A stretch of DNA of 6,516 nt from Hyphomicrobium sp. (GCA_025927515.1 JAICLG010000178.1:1-6516); one strand, 5' to 3'. Positions 1 through 6,053 are shown, numbered from the stretch's first letter. Notes: generated by a model from the letters alone, not told the origin. Program-made: numbers and translations.

Positions 1-1
1 T

Positions 2-643
2 GCAGAGGATGACGTCCTTGAGTGGTACTGCCATGCCCTCTGGGAGCGGGTTCCAGTATTTTTTGGAGTGCAACCGCCAGCCCAAACTCCGATGGAATTT
101 ACCTGGAGAAACTTGCGGCATCGATACAGCATGTCGGTCAAGAACGGGGTAGCGCAGCTTGAACATCGCTATCAGAAGACGCGTATTGAGAACTTAGAAA
201 TTTATGAGACAGACTTGGAGGACGCGATATCCAAGCTGTTGGCATCAGCCGCAGATGCCAGGCCGCAATTTCCGGTTAACGTGCAAATGCGAACGATGCA
301 GCGGCTTGGATATCGTCCCTCGCGCACTGTTGACCAAAGTGCATTTGTTCAGATTAAGACGGATGGCGTGGTGGAGATAAAGGACGGGTTCAATGTCTCA
401 AGCGTCACTGAAAATGGGGCAAATGACTACACGATTTCCTTCACAGACGGCTTTGAAACGGCGGACATTGTGTGTACCCCCGTTGGGGTAACACCGCGCA
501 TCTTCGAGGTAAAAGAAGCCACAAACTTGAGCGTTAGGGTCGTTTTCCCATCTAACCAAGAACCTAGCCGAATAGGTCTATGGTTTGAGGAAGTTCGAGA
601 TCCCCGAATGGATAGCACGCAATGTCACGCGGAAAGTATCTAA
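2..643 (+). CDS. Hypothetical protein with phage tail-like C-terminal half, 5' partial
   Basis: The reading frame is open from base 2 to a TAA at 641-643, so the gene very probably begins upstream of the window. A GTG at 68 is only an internal possible start without a clear ribosome binding site. The N-terminal half (about 110 residues as seen) is charged and helical and was not recognised. The following 65 or so residues read like a beta-rich module: 'FNVSSVTENGANDYTISF' is close to the 'GxNVSSVT-xxG-xGDYTVxF' pattern common in phage tail, tail-fibre and collar-like proteins (family knowledge). It ends in a polar tail. Base composition is visibly lower in GC than the genes from 1007 onward and codon choice is relaxed, which fits prophage or island DNA. 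It is followed by an insertion-sequence remnant. The coding call is fairly safe; the phage link is inference from one motif. Confidence 0.62.
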   Translation, partial: AEDDVLEWYCHALWERVPVFFGVQPPAQTPMEFTWRNLRHRYSMSVKNGVAQLEHRYQKTRIENLEIYETDLEDAISKLLASAADARPQFPVNVQMRTMQRLGYRPSRTVDQSAFVQIKTDGVVEIKDGFNVSSVTENGANDYTISFTDGFETADIVCTPVGVTPRIFEVKEATNLSVRVVFPSNQEPSRIGLWFEEVRDPRMDSTQCHAESI

Positions 644-698
644 AGCCTTGAAGAAGCCCGCAATGCAGGCAAGCTCAAGCAGCAATACGTTATACGTT

Positions 699-929
699 TT
701 AGGCCGTCCCGGTTTGGGTGCAGCTTCGTCCATTAAGCTCTTCCATCGTCCAGAGGTGATCGGTCAGTCCCGACGCCATAGCTGGTGTCACGCGAAGCGT
801 CTTGTGGATGCGCGTCCAGTTATAAAAGCAAAAGTAGAGCGACAGCGCGTGGCGATGGCTGGCCACCTTCTTTGAGTATGCATTCGACAACCGGGCGAAG
901 CGCTTCATCCTCATGCGCGTCGTGAGATT
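699..929 (-). pseudogene. IS1-family-like transposase, C-terminal remnant
   Basis: Read on the minus strand, the frame from 929 down to the TAA at 701-699 gives NLTTRMRMKRFARLSNAYSK and then a stretch containing FYNWTRIHKTLRVTPAMASG and LTDHLWTMEEL. This is the conserved C-terminus of the DDE transposases that are annotated as IS1 family in alphaproteobacteria, where the usual text is '(Y)xERxNLTMRMxMRRFTRLTNAFSKK...YNFxRIHKTLRVTPAMAAGVTDxLW'. A TAG lies immediately upstream at 932-930, so the helix-turn-helix N-terminus and nearly all of the catalytic domain are absent. An in-frame ATG at 914 would give 71 residues that could not be active. The fragment sits between the phage-like gene and the terminator of the surface-antigen gene. 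No terminal inverted repeats or target duplication could be identified. The family match is strong; the exact IS is unknown. Confidence 0.82.
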
Positions 930-941
930 CTAACGTGCAAA

Positions 942-972
942 AAGAAAGGCGGCCGGGCTGGCCGCCTTTCTT
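942..972 (-). terminator. Rho-independent terminator of the surface-antigen gene
   Basis: There is a perfect 13-bp inverted repeat (AAGAAAGGCGGCC, 942-954; GGCCGCCTTTCTT, 960-972) with a 5-base loop, GGGCT. Read on the minus strand, the stem ends in a T-rich run (CTTTCTTTTT), as expected for an intrinsic terminator. It lies 35 bases past the stop codon of the minus-strand gene at 1007-1474. On the plus strand the tail is TTTCTTCGTT, so it could also stop read-through from the left. Confidence 0.88.
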
Positions 973-1006
973 CGTTCGTGTGGATCGAAAATAAATAGTC
1001 AGGCAA

Positions 1007-1474
1007 TCAACTCTCGAGTTGCCAGATGCCGGTCGGCAAACGGCACGCGACGATCTCTGTGCGCTTGGTGACCTCCTGACCGCTCAGCACGACGACAGCG
1101 TGACGGCAGACGGCCCCGTTCGTATCCTTGAACGACTCTACCGGTTTGATGAGCCCGGACAGGCGGCCGTGGTTGCGGTGCCAGATGTAGGTCGATCCGT
1201 CGGCGACTTCGGTCAGCGCACGTTGCACGCTTTCAAGCGCAGCGATCTCGTCGCTTTCGTTGAGCGCAGGTTGGTCGGTAAGTTTCAGCTTTGTGTTGTC
1301 CGCGGTGCCTTTGGGGCAGAGACAACCAGCTGGACGTTCGGACGCGATGGACTGTCCGGATGCGATGGGCTGGCCCGCGTGCGCGAAATTGCTCGACACG
1401 AAGAGCGCCGCGACGAGCGCAAACGCCGTTATGCCGGTCGCGGCGAGTGGAAAAAGGGACGCATTGTCGGACAT
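1007..1474 (-). CDS. Secreted RT0821/Lpp0805-type surface antigen domain protein
   Basis: This is a 155-residue exported protein. Residues 1-33 form a signal peptide: a short polar start, a hydrophobic core at about 9-29 (AATGITAFALVAALFV), and an AHA cleavage motif before Gly34. Residues 34-75 are a low-complexity linker with two Cys (51, 53). Residues 78-155 resemble the C-terminal domain of the RT0821/Lpp0805 or 17-kDa surface antigen family. That domain has a W-x-N/H-x-x-x-G core (here IWHRNHGRLSG), a G-x-x-CR segment (GAVCRHAVVV, Cys123) and a final ACR-P-x-G-x-W (ACRLPTGIWQ, Cys144). The two Cys may form a disulphide (inference). No lipobox is seen, so a periplasmic or surface location through ordinary signal peptidase I is more likely than a lipoprotein. 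The ATG at 1474 is preceded by only a weak purine stretch (GAAAG). The gene is divergent from pdxH across 154 bp and ends at the hairpin at 942-972. Its molecular role is unknown. Confidence 0.8.
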   Translation of the reverse strand: MSDNASLFPLAATGITAFALVAALFVSSNFAHAGQPIASGQSIASERPAGCLCPKGTADNTKLKLTDQPALNESDEIAALESVQRALTEVADGSTYIWHRNHGRLSGLIKPVESFKDTNGAVCRHAVVVLSGQEVTKRTEIVACRLPTGIWQLES

Positions 1475-1628
1475 GACGCTACTTTCTACGCGACGTGTAA
1501 ACTCTGACCGCCATACAAGCGATGAGACGAGTCTGGTGCGGTATGGTTAAAATGGATTGAAGATGAGGGTCGGCGTGTCTCGTGCCGGTATGAGCAGGCC
1601 CCTTAAAATAAATCATTGAGTATGCAAC

Positions 1629-2279
1629 ATGAGTGATATGTCGAACACGTCGGATGTAGGAGGCGCGCAGGACTTTGGCGCCGAGGACGATCCGTTTGCG
1701 CTGTTTCAAACATGGATGGCGGAGGCGCAACGATCGGAGCCGAATGATCCCAACGCCATGGCGCTGGCGACGGTCGACGGAGCGGGCTTGCCCAACGTGC
1801 GGATGGTGCTGCTCAAGGGTGTCGACGAGGCCGAGAGCGCCGAGCGCGGATTCGTTTTTTATACGAACTTCGAAAGCGCCAAGGGCCGTGAGCTTCTCGC
1901 CAATCCGAAAGCGGCCCTCCTGTTCCATTGGAAGTCGCTCAACCGGCAAGTGCGTATTCGCGGGGCCGTCTCGCTTGCCTCGCATCAGGAAGCGGACGCC
2001 TACTTCGCGTCTCGGGCGCCGCTGAGCCGCATTGGCGCCTGGGCTTCGCAGCAGTCGCGGCCGCTTTCCTCGCGCGATGTGCTCGAGGCCAAGATCCAGC
2101 ATTACGAGAAGAAGTTCTTCGACGGGCCGATTCCACGTCCGGCGTATTGGTCGGGCTTCCGCGTCGTTCCGACGGAAATTGAATTTTGGGCGGACCGGCC
2201 GTTCCGTCTGCACGACAGAATTGTTTTTCGGCGCGACGCGCCACACGATTCCTGGCACAAAACGCGGCTCTATCCGTGA
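1629..2279 (+). CDS. pdxH: Pyridoxamine 5'-phosphate oxidase
   Basis: This is an FMN-dependent cytosolic oxidase that converts pyridoxamine or pyridoxine 5'-phosphate plus O2 to pyridoxal 5'-phosphate, the last step of vitamin B6 synthesis and salvage. At 216 residues it has the usual family length. The signatures appear in order: NAMALATVD (42-50); the FMN and phosphate motif NVRMVLLKG (56-64, Arg58 and Lys63); FYTNFESAKGREL (77-89); FHWKSLNRQVRIRG (99-112); SRPLSSR (143-149); and the C-terminal W-S-G-F-R-V-x-P-x-x-IEFW-x-x-R-x-x-RLHDR block (174-197), ending in W-x-x-x-RLYP. In this family those blocks make the FMN site at the dimer interface and the substrate pocket; none is missing, so the enzyme should be active. 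The ATG at 1629 has no strong Shine-Dalgarno, and the ATG at 1638 is an alternative; both precede the conserved core. The gene is divergent from the surface-antigen gene, an arrangement I believe recurs in Hyphomicrobiales. Confidence 0.97.
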   Translation: MSDMSNTSDVGGAQDFGAEDDPFALFQTWMAEAQRSEPNDPNAMALATVDGAGLPNVRMVLLKGVDEAESAERGFVFYTNFESAKGRELLANPKAALLFHWKSLNRQVRIRGAVSLASHQEADAYFASRAPLSRIGAWASQQSRPLSSRDVLEAKIQHYEKKFFDGPIPRPAYWSGFRVVPTEIEFWADRPFRLHDRIVFRRDAPHDSWHKTRLYP

Positions 2280-2422
2280 GTTTTGCCGCCTTTCGAGACG
2301 GGGTGTATGGGGACTATGTGCCTGCAGCCGGAGCATCTCAAAAAGGCGCCACTTATGACGCAAACGATTTGGCTTCAAAGGGGCTGGCTCCAGAAATCTG
2401 AGCTTGCCGATGCGCGGCGCGA

Positions 2423-3394
2423 ATGCGGATGGCGTCAAATATGGTGATGAACAGCATCGGTCGCCGGACGTCGAAGCGGCTCAGCGGACGGCGCAGATCG
2501 ACCCGCATCTATTACGCCGGAGGGCAGCCGCCGTCGTTCGTCGCGATGTGGACGAGCCGTCTGGCGGTATTCGCCGCTCTTACGGCAATCGTGACAGCCG
2601 TCCTGCACCGCATGCTGCTCCTGCCGACTCCGGTCGCGATCACCCTCGCGGTGACGGCGATCGCCGGGGCGCTGCTGGCGCTCGCGATGGCGGTTGTTGC
2701 AGGTCTCGATATTTGGGTGACAGGGCGTCGGGGCGCGGCCCGCGTGCTGTGCGGGTCGGTCGTGGCGCTGGGTCTTCTGGCGGTCCCAGCCGGCGCGTGG
2801 GTGGTGAGCCTGAGCTTTCCGCACATCAACGACGTCTCGACCGACGTTGTCGAACCGCCGGAATTCACGGAGGCCAAGGATGAGCGGGCGGCAGCGGCGA
2901 ATTCCGTCGAGTATCCGGGCCAGCGTTTCGCCGAGATCCAGCGCGTCGCATATCCGGATCTGAAAAGCCTCGTGCTTCCGCGCCCCGCCGACGATGCGTA
3001 CGAACTGGTGCTGCAGGCGCTTTCGAAGCTCAAATACAAAACGACGCTCGAACTGCCGCCGGAAGCCGATGAAGAGACGCCGGGTTTCATCGAGTTCTCT
3101 GATCACACGCTCATTTTGGGGCTGGTCGACGACGTCGTCATTCGCGTCCTCGCGATAGACCAGTCGTCGTCGCGCATCGACGTGCGGTCGGCGTCGCGTT
3201 ACGGGCCGGTTGATTTCGGCCGCAACGCCGAACGCGTGCGCGGGATATTGAAACAAATCACGGCTCGCTTCGAAGCCTCCGTTCCCGATGCCGACAATGG
3301 TGCCGTCAAGGCCGCGAAGGTAAAGCCTAAAGCGCGGAAAGGACCCGGTCCGGCGTCAAAGGCAGGTCGGAAGCGACCAACCCTTTCTCGATGA
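2423..3394 (+). CDS. DUF1499 domain-containing membrane protein
   Basis: This 323-residue protein has a basic N-terminus (residues 12-28 rich in Arg and Lys). It carries three predicted transmembrane helices (about 44-66, 70-97 and 106-130) and a C-terminal DUF1499 domain (about 132-284). The domain shows FPHINDVSTDVVEPPEF, YPGQRFAEIQRVAYPDLKSL and VDDVVIRVLAIDQSSSRIDV followed by RSASRYGPVDFGRNAERVRG, which are typical alphaproteobacterial DUF1499 blocks. The fold's biochemical role is unknown; it is expected on one face of the inner membrane. The last 40 residues are an unusual Ala/Lys/Pro/Arg-rich tail, partly antisense to the next gene. The start is uncertain: ATGs at 2423, 2429, 2441 and 2447 are all in frame, and none has a clear Shine-Dalgarno. 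The conserved region begins near 'AMWTSRLAVFAAL' (residue 41), so all of these starts keep the core. It lies 143 bp downstream of pdxH on the same strand, with no recognisable promoter or terminator in the gap. Confidence 0.88.
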   Translation: MRMASNMVMNSIGRRTSKRLSGRRRSTRIYYAGGQPPSFVAMWTSRLAVFAALTAIVTAVLHRMLLLPTPVAITLAVTAIAGALLALAMAVVAGLDIWVTGRRGAARVLCGSVVALGLLAVPAGAWVVSLSFPHINDVSTDVVEPPEFTEAKDERAAAANSVEYPGQRFAEIQRVAYPDLKSLVLPRPADDAYELVLQALSKLKYKTTLELPPEADEETPGFIEFSDHTLILGLVDDVVIRVLAIDQSSSRIDVRSASRYGPVDFGRNAERVRGILKQITARFEASVPDADNGAVKAAKVKPKARKGPGPASKAGRKRPTLSR

Positions 3395-4235
3395 GATATT
3401 CGACGTGCGCCTGGACCGAAAGGATCGCGGCCGGGAGCATCTGCGGCGCTAGGCCCTGGTAGATCTCGGGGACAATTCGCCGAATAGTCGTGAAGCCTGC
3501 CGTCAGCGCGTCGAGCACGGATTTTTCCCGCCAGCGCCGATGCAGCAAGTATGCTTTCACGGTGCGCTGAGGATCTTCGATGCGGCCGCCGTGGCCGGGC
3601 AGGAAAGCGCTATCCTGGCGATCGAGCAAAATTTCGAGCGAGGCGACGTAATCGGCCATCCTGCCTTCGGGTGGGGCCACGACGGTCGTGTTCCACGCCA
3701 TCACATGATCGCCGGAAAAGACAACCGGCCGGCCCTCAAGAGCCAAGCAGAGATGATCGGGCGCATGGCCGGGCGTGTGAATTGCGGTCAATGCCCAATC
3801 GGCACCTTCGAGCGTGTCGCCGCCGCGCAATGGCACTTCAGGCTGGAAGTCATAGTCGATGAAAAGTTTGCCCGAGGGACTATCCTTCAGCGCGATACGT
3901 CCCGCCTCGGGATCGCGCGGGAAAGCTGCGACGAGGGCTCCTGTGGCGGCTTTGAGCTCGGCTATACCGTCGACATGATCGCGATGCGCATGGGTCGAGA
4001 CGATGTGGGTGATGGGGCGTCCGCCCGCGGCTTTCAGAATGGCGTTGCGGTGCACCGGATCGTTGGGACCCGGATCGATGACCGCGAGCGCCGTCGAGCC
4101 GACAAGGTAGGTGTTCGTACCTTTGAACGTCAGCGGACTGGGATTCGGCGCGACGATGCGAACGATGCCTGGTCCCATAGGAGAAGGCTCGCCGTAAACG
4201 AACGACATGTCCGTTTTGAAATTGAGGGCTTCCAA
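3327..4235 (-). CDS. Metallo-beta-lactamase-fold hydrolase (LACTB2/glyoxalase II-like)
   Basis: This is a predicted dinuclear-zinc hydrolase of about 302 residues. Counting from the TTG at 4235, the metal ligands are complete: HAHRDH at 82-87 (motif H-x-H-x-D-H), His157 in HTPGHAPDH, Asp176 in FSGDH and His215 in LPGHGG. GTNTYLVG (39-46) and IDPGP (53-57) are the usual N-terminal strands. Residues 226-302 form the C-terminal helical domain of the LACTB2-like group (HRRWREKSVLDAL, then a segment around AHVEYLIEKG), which includes beta-lactamase-like protein 2; members act on varied esters, thioesters or nucleic acids, so the substrate is unknown. I chose the TTG because GGAAGG lies 8 bases upstream and 'LNFKTDMSFVYGEP' looks like conserved family sequence. 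An ATG at 4208 is the main alternative, with no Shine-Dalgarno. The frame stays open upstream to a GTG at 4373, but that extension looks non-conserved. The 3' end overlaps the DUF1499 gene by 68 bp, tail to tail. Confidence 0.9.
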   Translation of the reverse strand: MEALNFKTDMSFVYGEPSPMGPGIVRIVAPNPSPLTFKGTNTYLVGSTALAVIDPGPNDPVHRNAILKAAGGRPITHIVSTHAHRDHVDGIAELKAATGALVAAFPRDPEAGRIALKDSPSGKLFIDYDFQPEVPLRGGDTLEGADWALTAIHTPGHAPDHLCLALEGRPVVFSGDHVMAWNTTVVAPPEGRMADYVASLEILLDRQDSAFLPGHGGRIEDPQRTVKAYLLHRRWREKSVLDALTAGFTTIRRIVPEIYQGLAPQMLPAAILSVQAHVEYLIEKGLVASDLPLTPDRVLSAL

Positions 4236-4386
4236 ACTCGGTGCCTTCCAAAGGTCTATTGCTGACGGCGAATACGATCGTCGGGCAGACCTATCAAAAA
4301 GAGCGCCGGTTTCAAGGCACGCTAGCGTCGCTCTACCGCGATGTATCCAATCATCCGCGCGGCTCACGATCACGGCAGGGAATGGA

Positions 4387-4782
4387 TCAAACGATGTCGG
4401 TTTGTTGTGATTTTATTGCTTCCTGCTGAGCGAGAGCTGCGATCGCGCGCACATGTGTGTGCTCGACGGTGGCGGCCAGGCCGACAAGATACTGATAAAC
4501 CGGATCTTCCTCGCTGAATGGCTGCGCAAGTCGGACGCCCGCCTTGTGCCAAACAAGCCACGCAATCGTTCCTTCGATGGAAAACTCCGGGGTGAACGTG
4601 ATCGTAATGCGATCACCGACGGCGAGCCCGGTCAATCTGTCGATCCGTAGTCCGCCGCTCGAAAAATCCACGACTTGGACGTTATGGGAGATGCCGCGAT
4701 GCTCAATCATTGCGGCGCAATTGACGAGGTGCCGTTTGTCCTTCCGGCGCAGGAAATGACGCGTGAATGGCAAGGTCCTCAT
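4387..4782 (-). CDS. PilZ domain protein (putative cyclic-di-GMP receptor)
   Basis: This is a 131-residue, single-domain cytosolic protein. The PilZ c-di-GMP signature is intact: RRKDKR at 12-17 (Arg13-x-x-x-Arg17), then D-x-S-x-x-G in VVDFSSGGLRI (Asp39, Ser41, Gly44), followed by the barrel strands VGDRITITF and GTIAWLVWHKAGVRL. A helical tail (about 92-131, ending QQTDIV) has no known motif. In this family, c-di-GMP binding usually controls motility, surface attachment or polysaccharide output through a partner protein; no partner is evident nearby. The start at 4782 is preferred because GGAG lies 6 bases upstream. An ATG four codons earlier (4794) lacks a ribosome binding site. The gene is transcribed toward the hydrolase gene on the same strand with a gap of about 150 bp, so co-transcription is possible but unproven. 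It is divergent from the small gene at 4957. Confidence 0.92.
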   Translation of the reverse strand: MRTLPFTRHFLRRKDKRHLVNCAAMIEHRGISHNVQVVDFSSGGLRIDRLTGLAVGDRITITFTPEFSIEGTIAWLVWHKAGVRLAQPFSEEDPVYQYLVGLAATVEHTHVRAIAALAQQEAIKSQQTDIV

Positions 4783-4827
4783 GGCCGGCTCCATTTTTGA
4801 ACATCGTCGGACGCGTATTTATGGCAC

Positions 4828-4890
4828 GCAAGTGCTAGTCTTGCATTAATCGCAACAGATATTGGTTTATTTGCGCCAACCATATTGCGC
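4828..4890. promoter_or_regulatory. Array of TTGC/GCAA half-sites in the divergent intergenic region
   Basis: The 4783-4956 gap is AT-richer than its surroundings. It holds GCAAG (4828-4832), CTTGC (4840-4844) and GCAA (4852-4855), each starting 12 bases after the last in alternating orientation. TTGCGC then occurs twice as a direct repeat, at 4871-4876 and 4885-4890. Spaced short sites like these between divergent genes could be an operator for a dimeric regulator. This is a visual observation only, and short 4-5 base motifs recur by chance. Confidence 0.28.
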
Positions 4891-4894
4891 ATGC

Positions 4895-4922
4895 TTGTGC
4901 TTTACATGTGGACTAGTAATTT
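4895..4922 (+). promoter_or_regulatory. Possible sigma-70-type promoter for the small gene at 4957
   Basis: TTGTGC (4895-4900) and TAATTT (4917-4922) are separated by 16 bases and lie about 35 bases upstream of the ATG at 4957, within the most AT-rich stretch of the neighbourhood. Each hexamer departs from the consensus at two positions (TTGACA, TATAAT), and the spacing is one short of ideal. Confidence 0.25.
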
Positions 4923-4956
4923 AGTGTTAATAAATTTTCGATTCGTGGAGATGCAG

Positions 4957-5199
4957 ATGCGATCTGAGCTTGAGGCCGTGCTCGAAGCTTATCGGCAAGA
5001 AGCCGCCCTGGAGGAGCAACTCGTTCAGGACATCCTTACGGTGCTCGCGGTCACCGGCGCGGCGCGCAAGCGGACGGTTCAGGAAATCTCACAAGTCGTC
5101 AATCGGCACACTGTAAAGGTCGCCGAGGATCGCGACTTTCGGCAGGGCGCCGACGAGATTGCGCGCTACGATTTTCATCAACCTTTGCGGCAAATGTAA
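4957..5199 (+). CDS. Small helical hypothetical protein, 80 aa
   Basis: I do not recognise this gene. The ATG at 4957 has GGAG 6 bases upstream (4947-4950). In-frame ATGs at 4885 and 4951 would add an unlikely AT-rich N-terminus or sit directly against the ribosome binding site. The 80-residue product has no signal peptide or membrane segment. Residues 1-35 are an acidic amphipathic helix (SELEAVLEAYRQEAALEEQL), followed by a hydrophobic helix (VQDILTVLAVTG), a basic patch (AARKRTVQE) and a polar C-terminus ending in RQM. Codon use is GC-rich at third positions, like the resident genes, which supports real coding. The gene is divergent from the PilZ gene and could share its regulatory region. 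A regulatory or structural small protein is possible, but nothing in the sequence decides it. Confidence 0.6.
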   Translation: MRSELEAVLEAYRQEAALEEQLVQDILTVLAVTGAARKRTVQEISQVVNRHTVKVAEDRDFRQGADEIARYDFHQPLRQM

Positions 5200-5211
5200 C
5201 GCATCCGCATA

Positions 5212-5238
5212 GAGCGATCATGCCGGGCCGCTCCTTTT
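5212..5238 (+). terminator. Weak possible terminator after the 80-aa gene
   Basis: GAGCG (5212-5216) pairs with CGCTC (5229-5233) around a 12-base loop, followed by CTTTTCATCTTT. It starts 12 bases past the stop at 5197-5199, a sensible position. The stem is only 5 bp and the T-run is interrupted, so this is a tentative call. Confidence 0.32.
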
Positions 5239-5307
5239 CATCTTTGATCCGTTAGCATCGCAAGGCTACGCGCAGCGCATTCACCTGCATTCTTACGGGG
5301 TGTCATC

Positions 5308-5790
5308 GTGGGATCGACCTACTTGGCCCGGATTGCAAGTCTCTACTCCGGAATCGCAGACAAGGTCGCAGCGGGGACAGCCGAGGATGAGGTGCTCCCA
5401 AGGGATCTAGGGACGCTGGCTACTCGGCAAGTGAAGCGCCCAAAAGGCCTGCGAAATAAGGAAAACTATATCTCTCAACGGCGCAAGAGCTTGCAGAGCT
5501 GCGGAAGCTCCGGGTCAGAGGTTCGGCTTGGCTTAGTTGCCTCTGAGGACGACTGGCTGGAGGTTGCGAACTTCAAGGCTGAGCTGGAATCGCTGCGCTT
5601 GCGGATGATTGATGCTTGCCTTTCCGGGCATGCTTGCGTGGCCGAGCCAGCGCGAGCGCTTGTCGATCGCGCATCGTATGGCACGACACAGGAGCGCATG
5701 GATCGCGGCTCGCTCATACGCTCCGTGCAGGACGAAGTTGCAACCGCTGTCCGCTTGCTGGTTTCTCCCGAAAATCGCGGCCGCCGATAG
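5308..5790 (+). CDS. Hypothetical protein, 160 aa
   Basis: I do not recognise this gene. The only start after the in-frame stop at 5245-5247 is the GTG at 5308, with CGGGG about 8 bases upstream as a weak ribosome binding site. The product is soluble, with no signal peptide or membrane segment. Residues 1-40 are a polar helical region; 41-61 form a strongly basic stretch (VKRPKGLRNKENYISQRRK) that could bind nucleic acid (inference). Residues 62-75 are Ser/Gly-rich, and 76-153 are helical with scattered acidic residues and Cys at 104 and 110. The codon pattern is more relaxed than in pdxH or the hydrolase gene, suggesting recent acquisition or a fast-evolving orphan. It is isolated, with 108 bp before it and about 400 bp of gene-free DNA after it. 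A short fortuitous frame cannot be excluded, but 160 codons with a plausible start argue for a gene. Confidence 0.55.
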   Translation: MGSTYLARIASLYSGIADKVAAGTAEDEVLPRDLGTLATRQVKRPKGLRNKENYISQRRKSLQSCGSSGSEVRLGLVASEDDWLEVANFKAELESLRLRMIDACLSGHACVAEPARALVDRASYGTTQERMDRGSLIRSVQDEVATAVRLLVSPENRGRR

Positions 5791-5971
5791 TGGCCTCCCG
5801 GCCTTTCGTTGCGAGGCCTGCTTCTCCAAGCGAAGATCATTGAATGAGCGCTGCCGTTTCTCCTTTGATGGCGGACGAGCGACTTCCAAATTTTTTATGC
5901 CGATCCGCGCTTCTTAAATATCGGATGCAAGCGACAAGCCGCGGTTATGATACTTAAGTGTGTTGAATTAG

Positions 5972-5985
5972 TCTCTCTAGAGAGA
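5972..5985. promoter_or_regulatory. Perfect 14-bp palindrome, candidate operator
   Basis: TCTCTCTAGAGAGA is its own reverse complement with no central gap. It lies about 200 bases upstream of the secreted-protein start at 6188, in AT-rich DNA. Such dyads are typical binding sites for dimeric repressors or activators; no regulator can be named. It is partly a (TC)n/(GA)n tract, which makes the symmetry easier to get by chance. Confidence 0.35.
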
Positions 5986-6053
5986 TTTTGCAAGAAAACA
6001 CTCCCCAGACTGTGCAAACGCCGAAAACAGGCCGCTCGCTCGTCTTTTCATTC

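Noticed and set aside
1019..1507. A 162-codon plus-strand frame opposite the surface-antigen gene
   Set aside because: The minus frame has a clean signal peptide, a family domain and a terminator in the right place; the plus frame has none of these.
1557..1609. Possible pdxH promoter elements (TTGAAG at 1557, TAAAAT at 1604)
   Set aside because: The two hexamers are about 41 bases apart and neither has a partner at 16-18 bases, so no promoter was called.
1479..2438. A 319-codon open frame on the minus strand antisense to pdxH
   Set aside because: It lies across the whole of pdxH, which has every family motif. The antisense product is Arg/Pro/His-rich with no recognisable domain, as expected from GC-rich codon bias on the opposite strand.
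2435..3256. A 273-codon minus-strand frame antisense to the DUF1499 gene
   Set aside because: The translation is an Arg/His-rich string without hydrophobic or domain pattern, whereas the plus frame has three membrane helices and conserved DUF1499 blocks.
3540..4265. A 241-codon plus-strand frame across the hydrolase gene
   Set aside because: The minus strand carries the complete metallo-beta-lactamase metal-binding set; the plus frame is a shadow.
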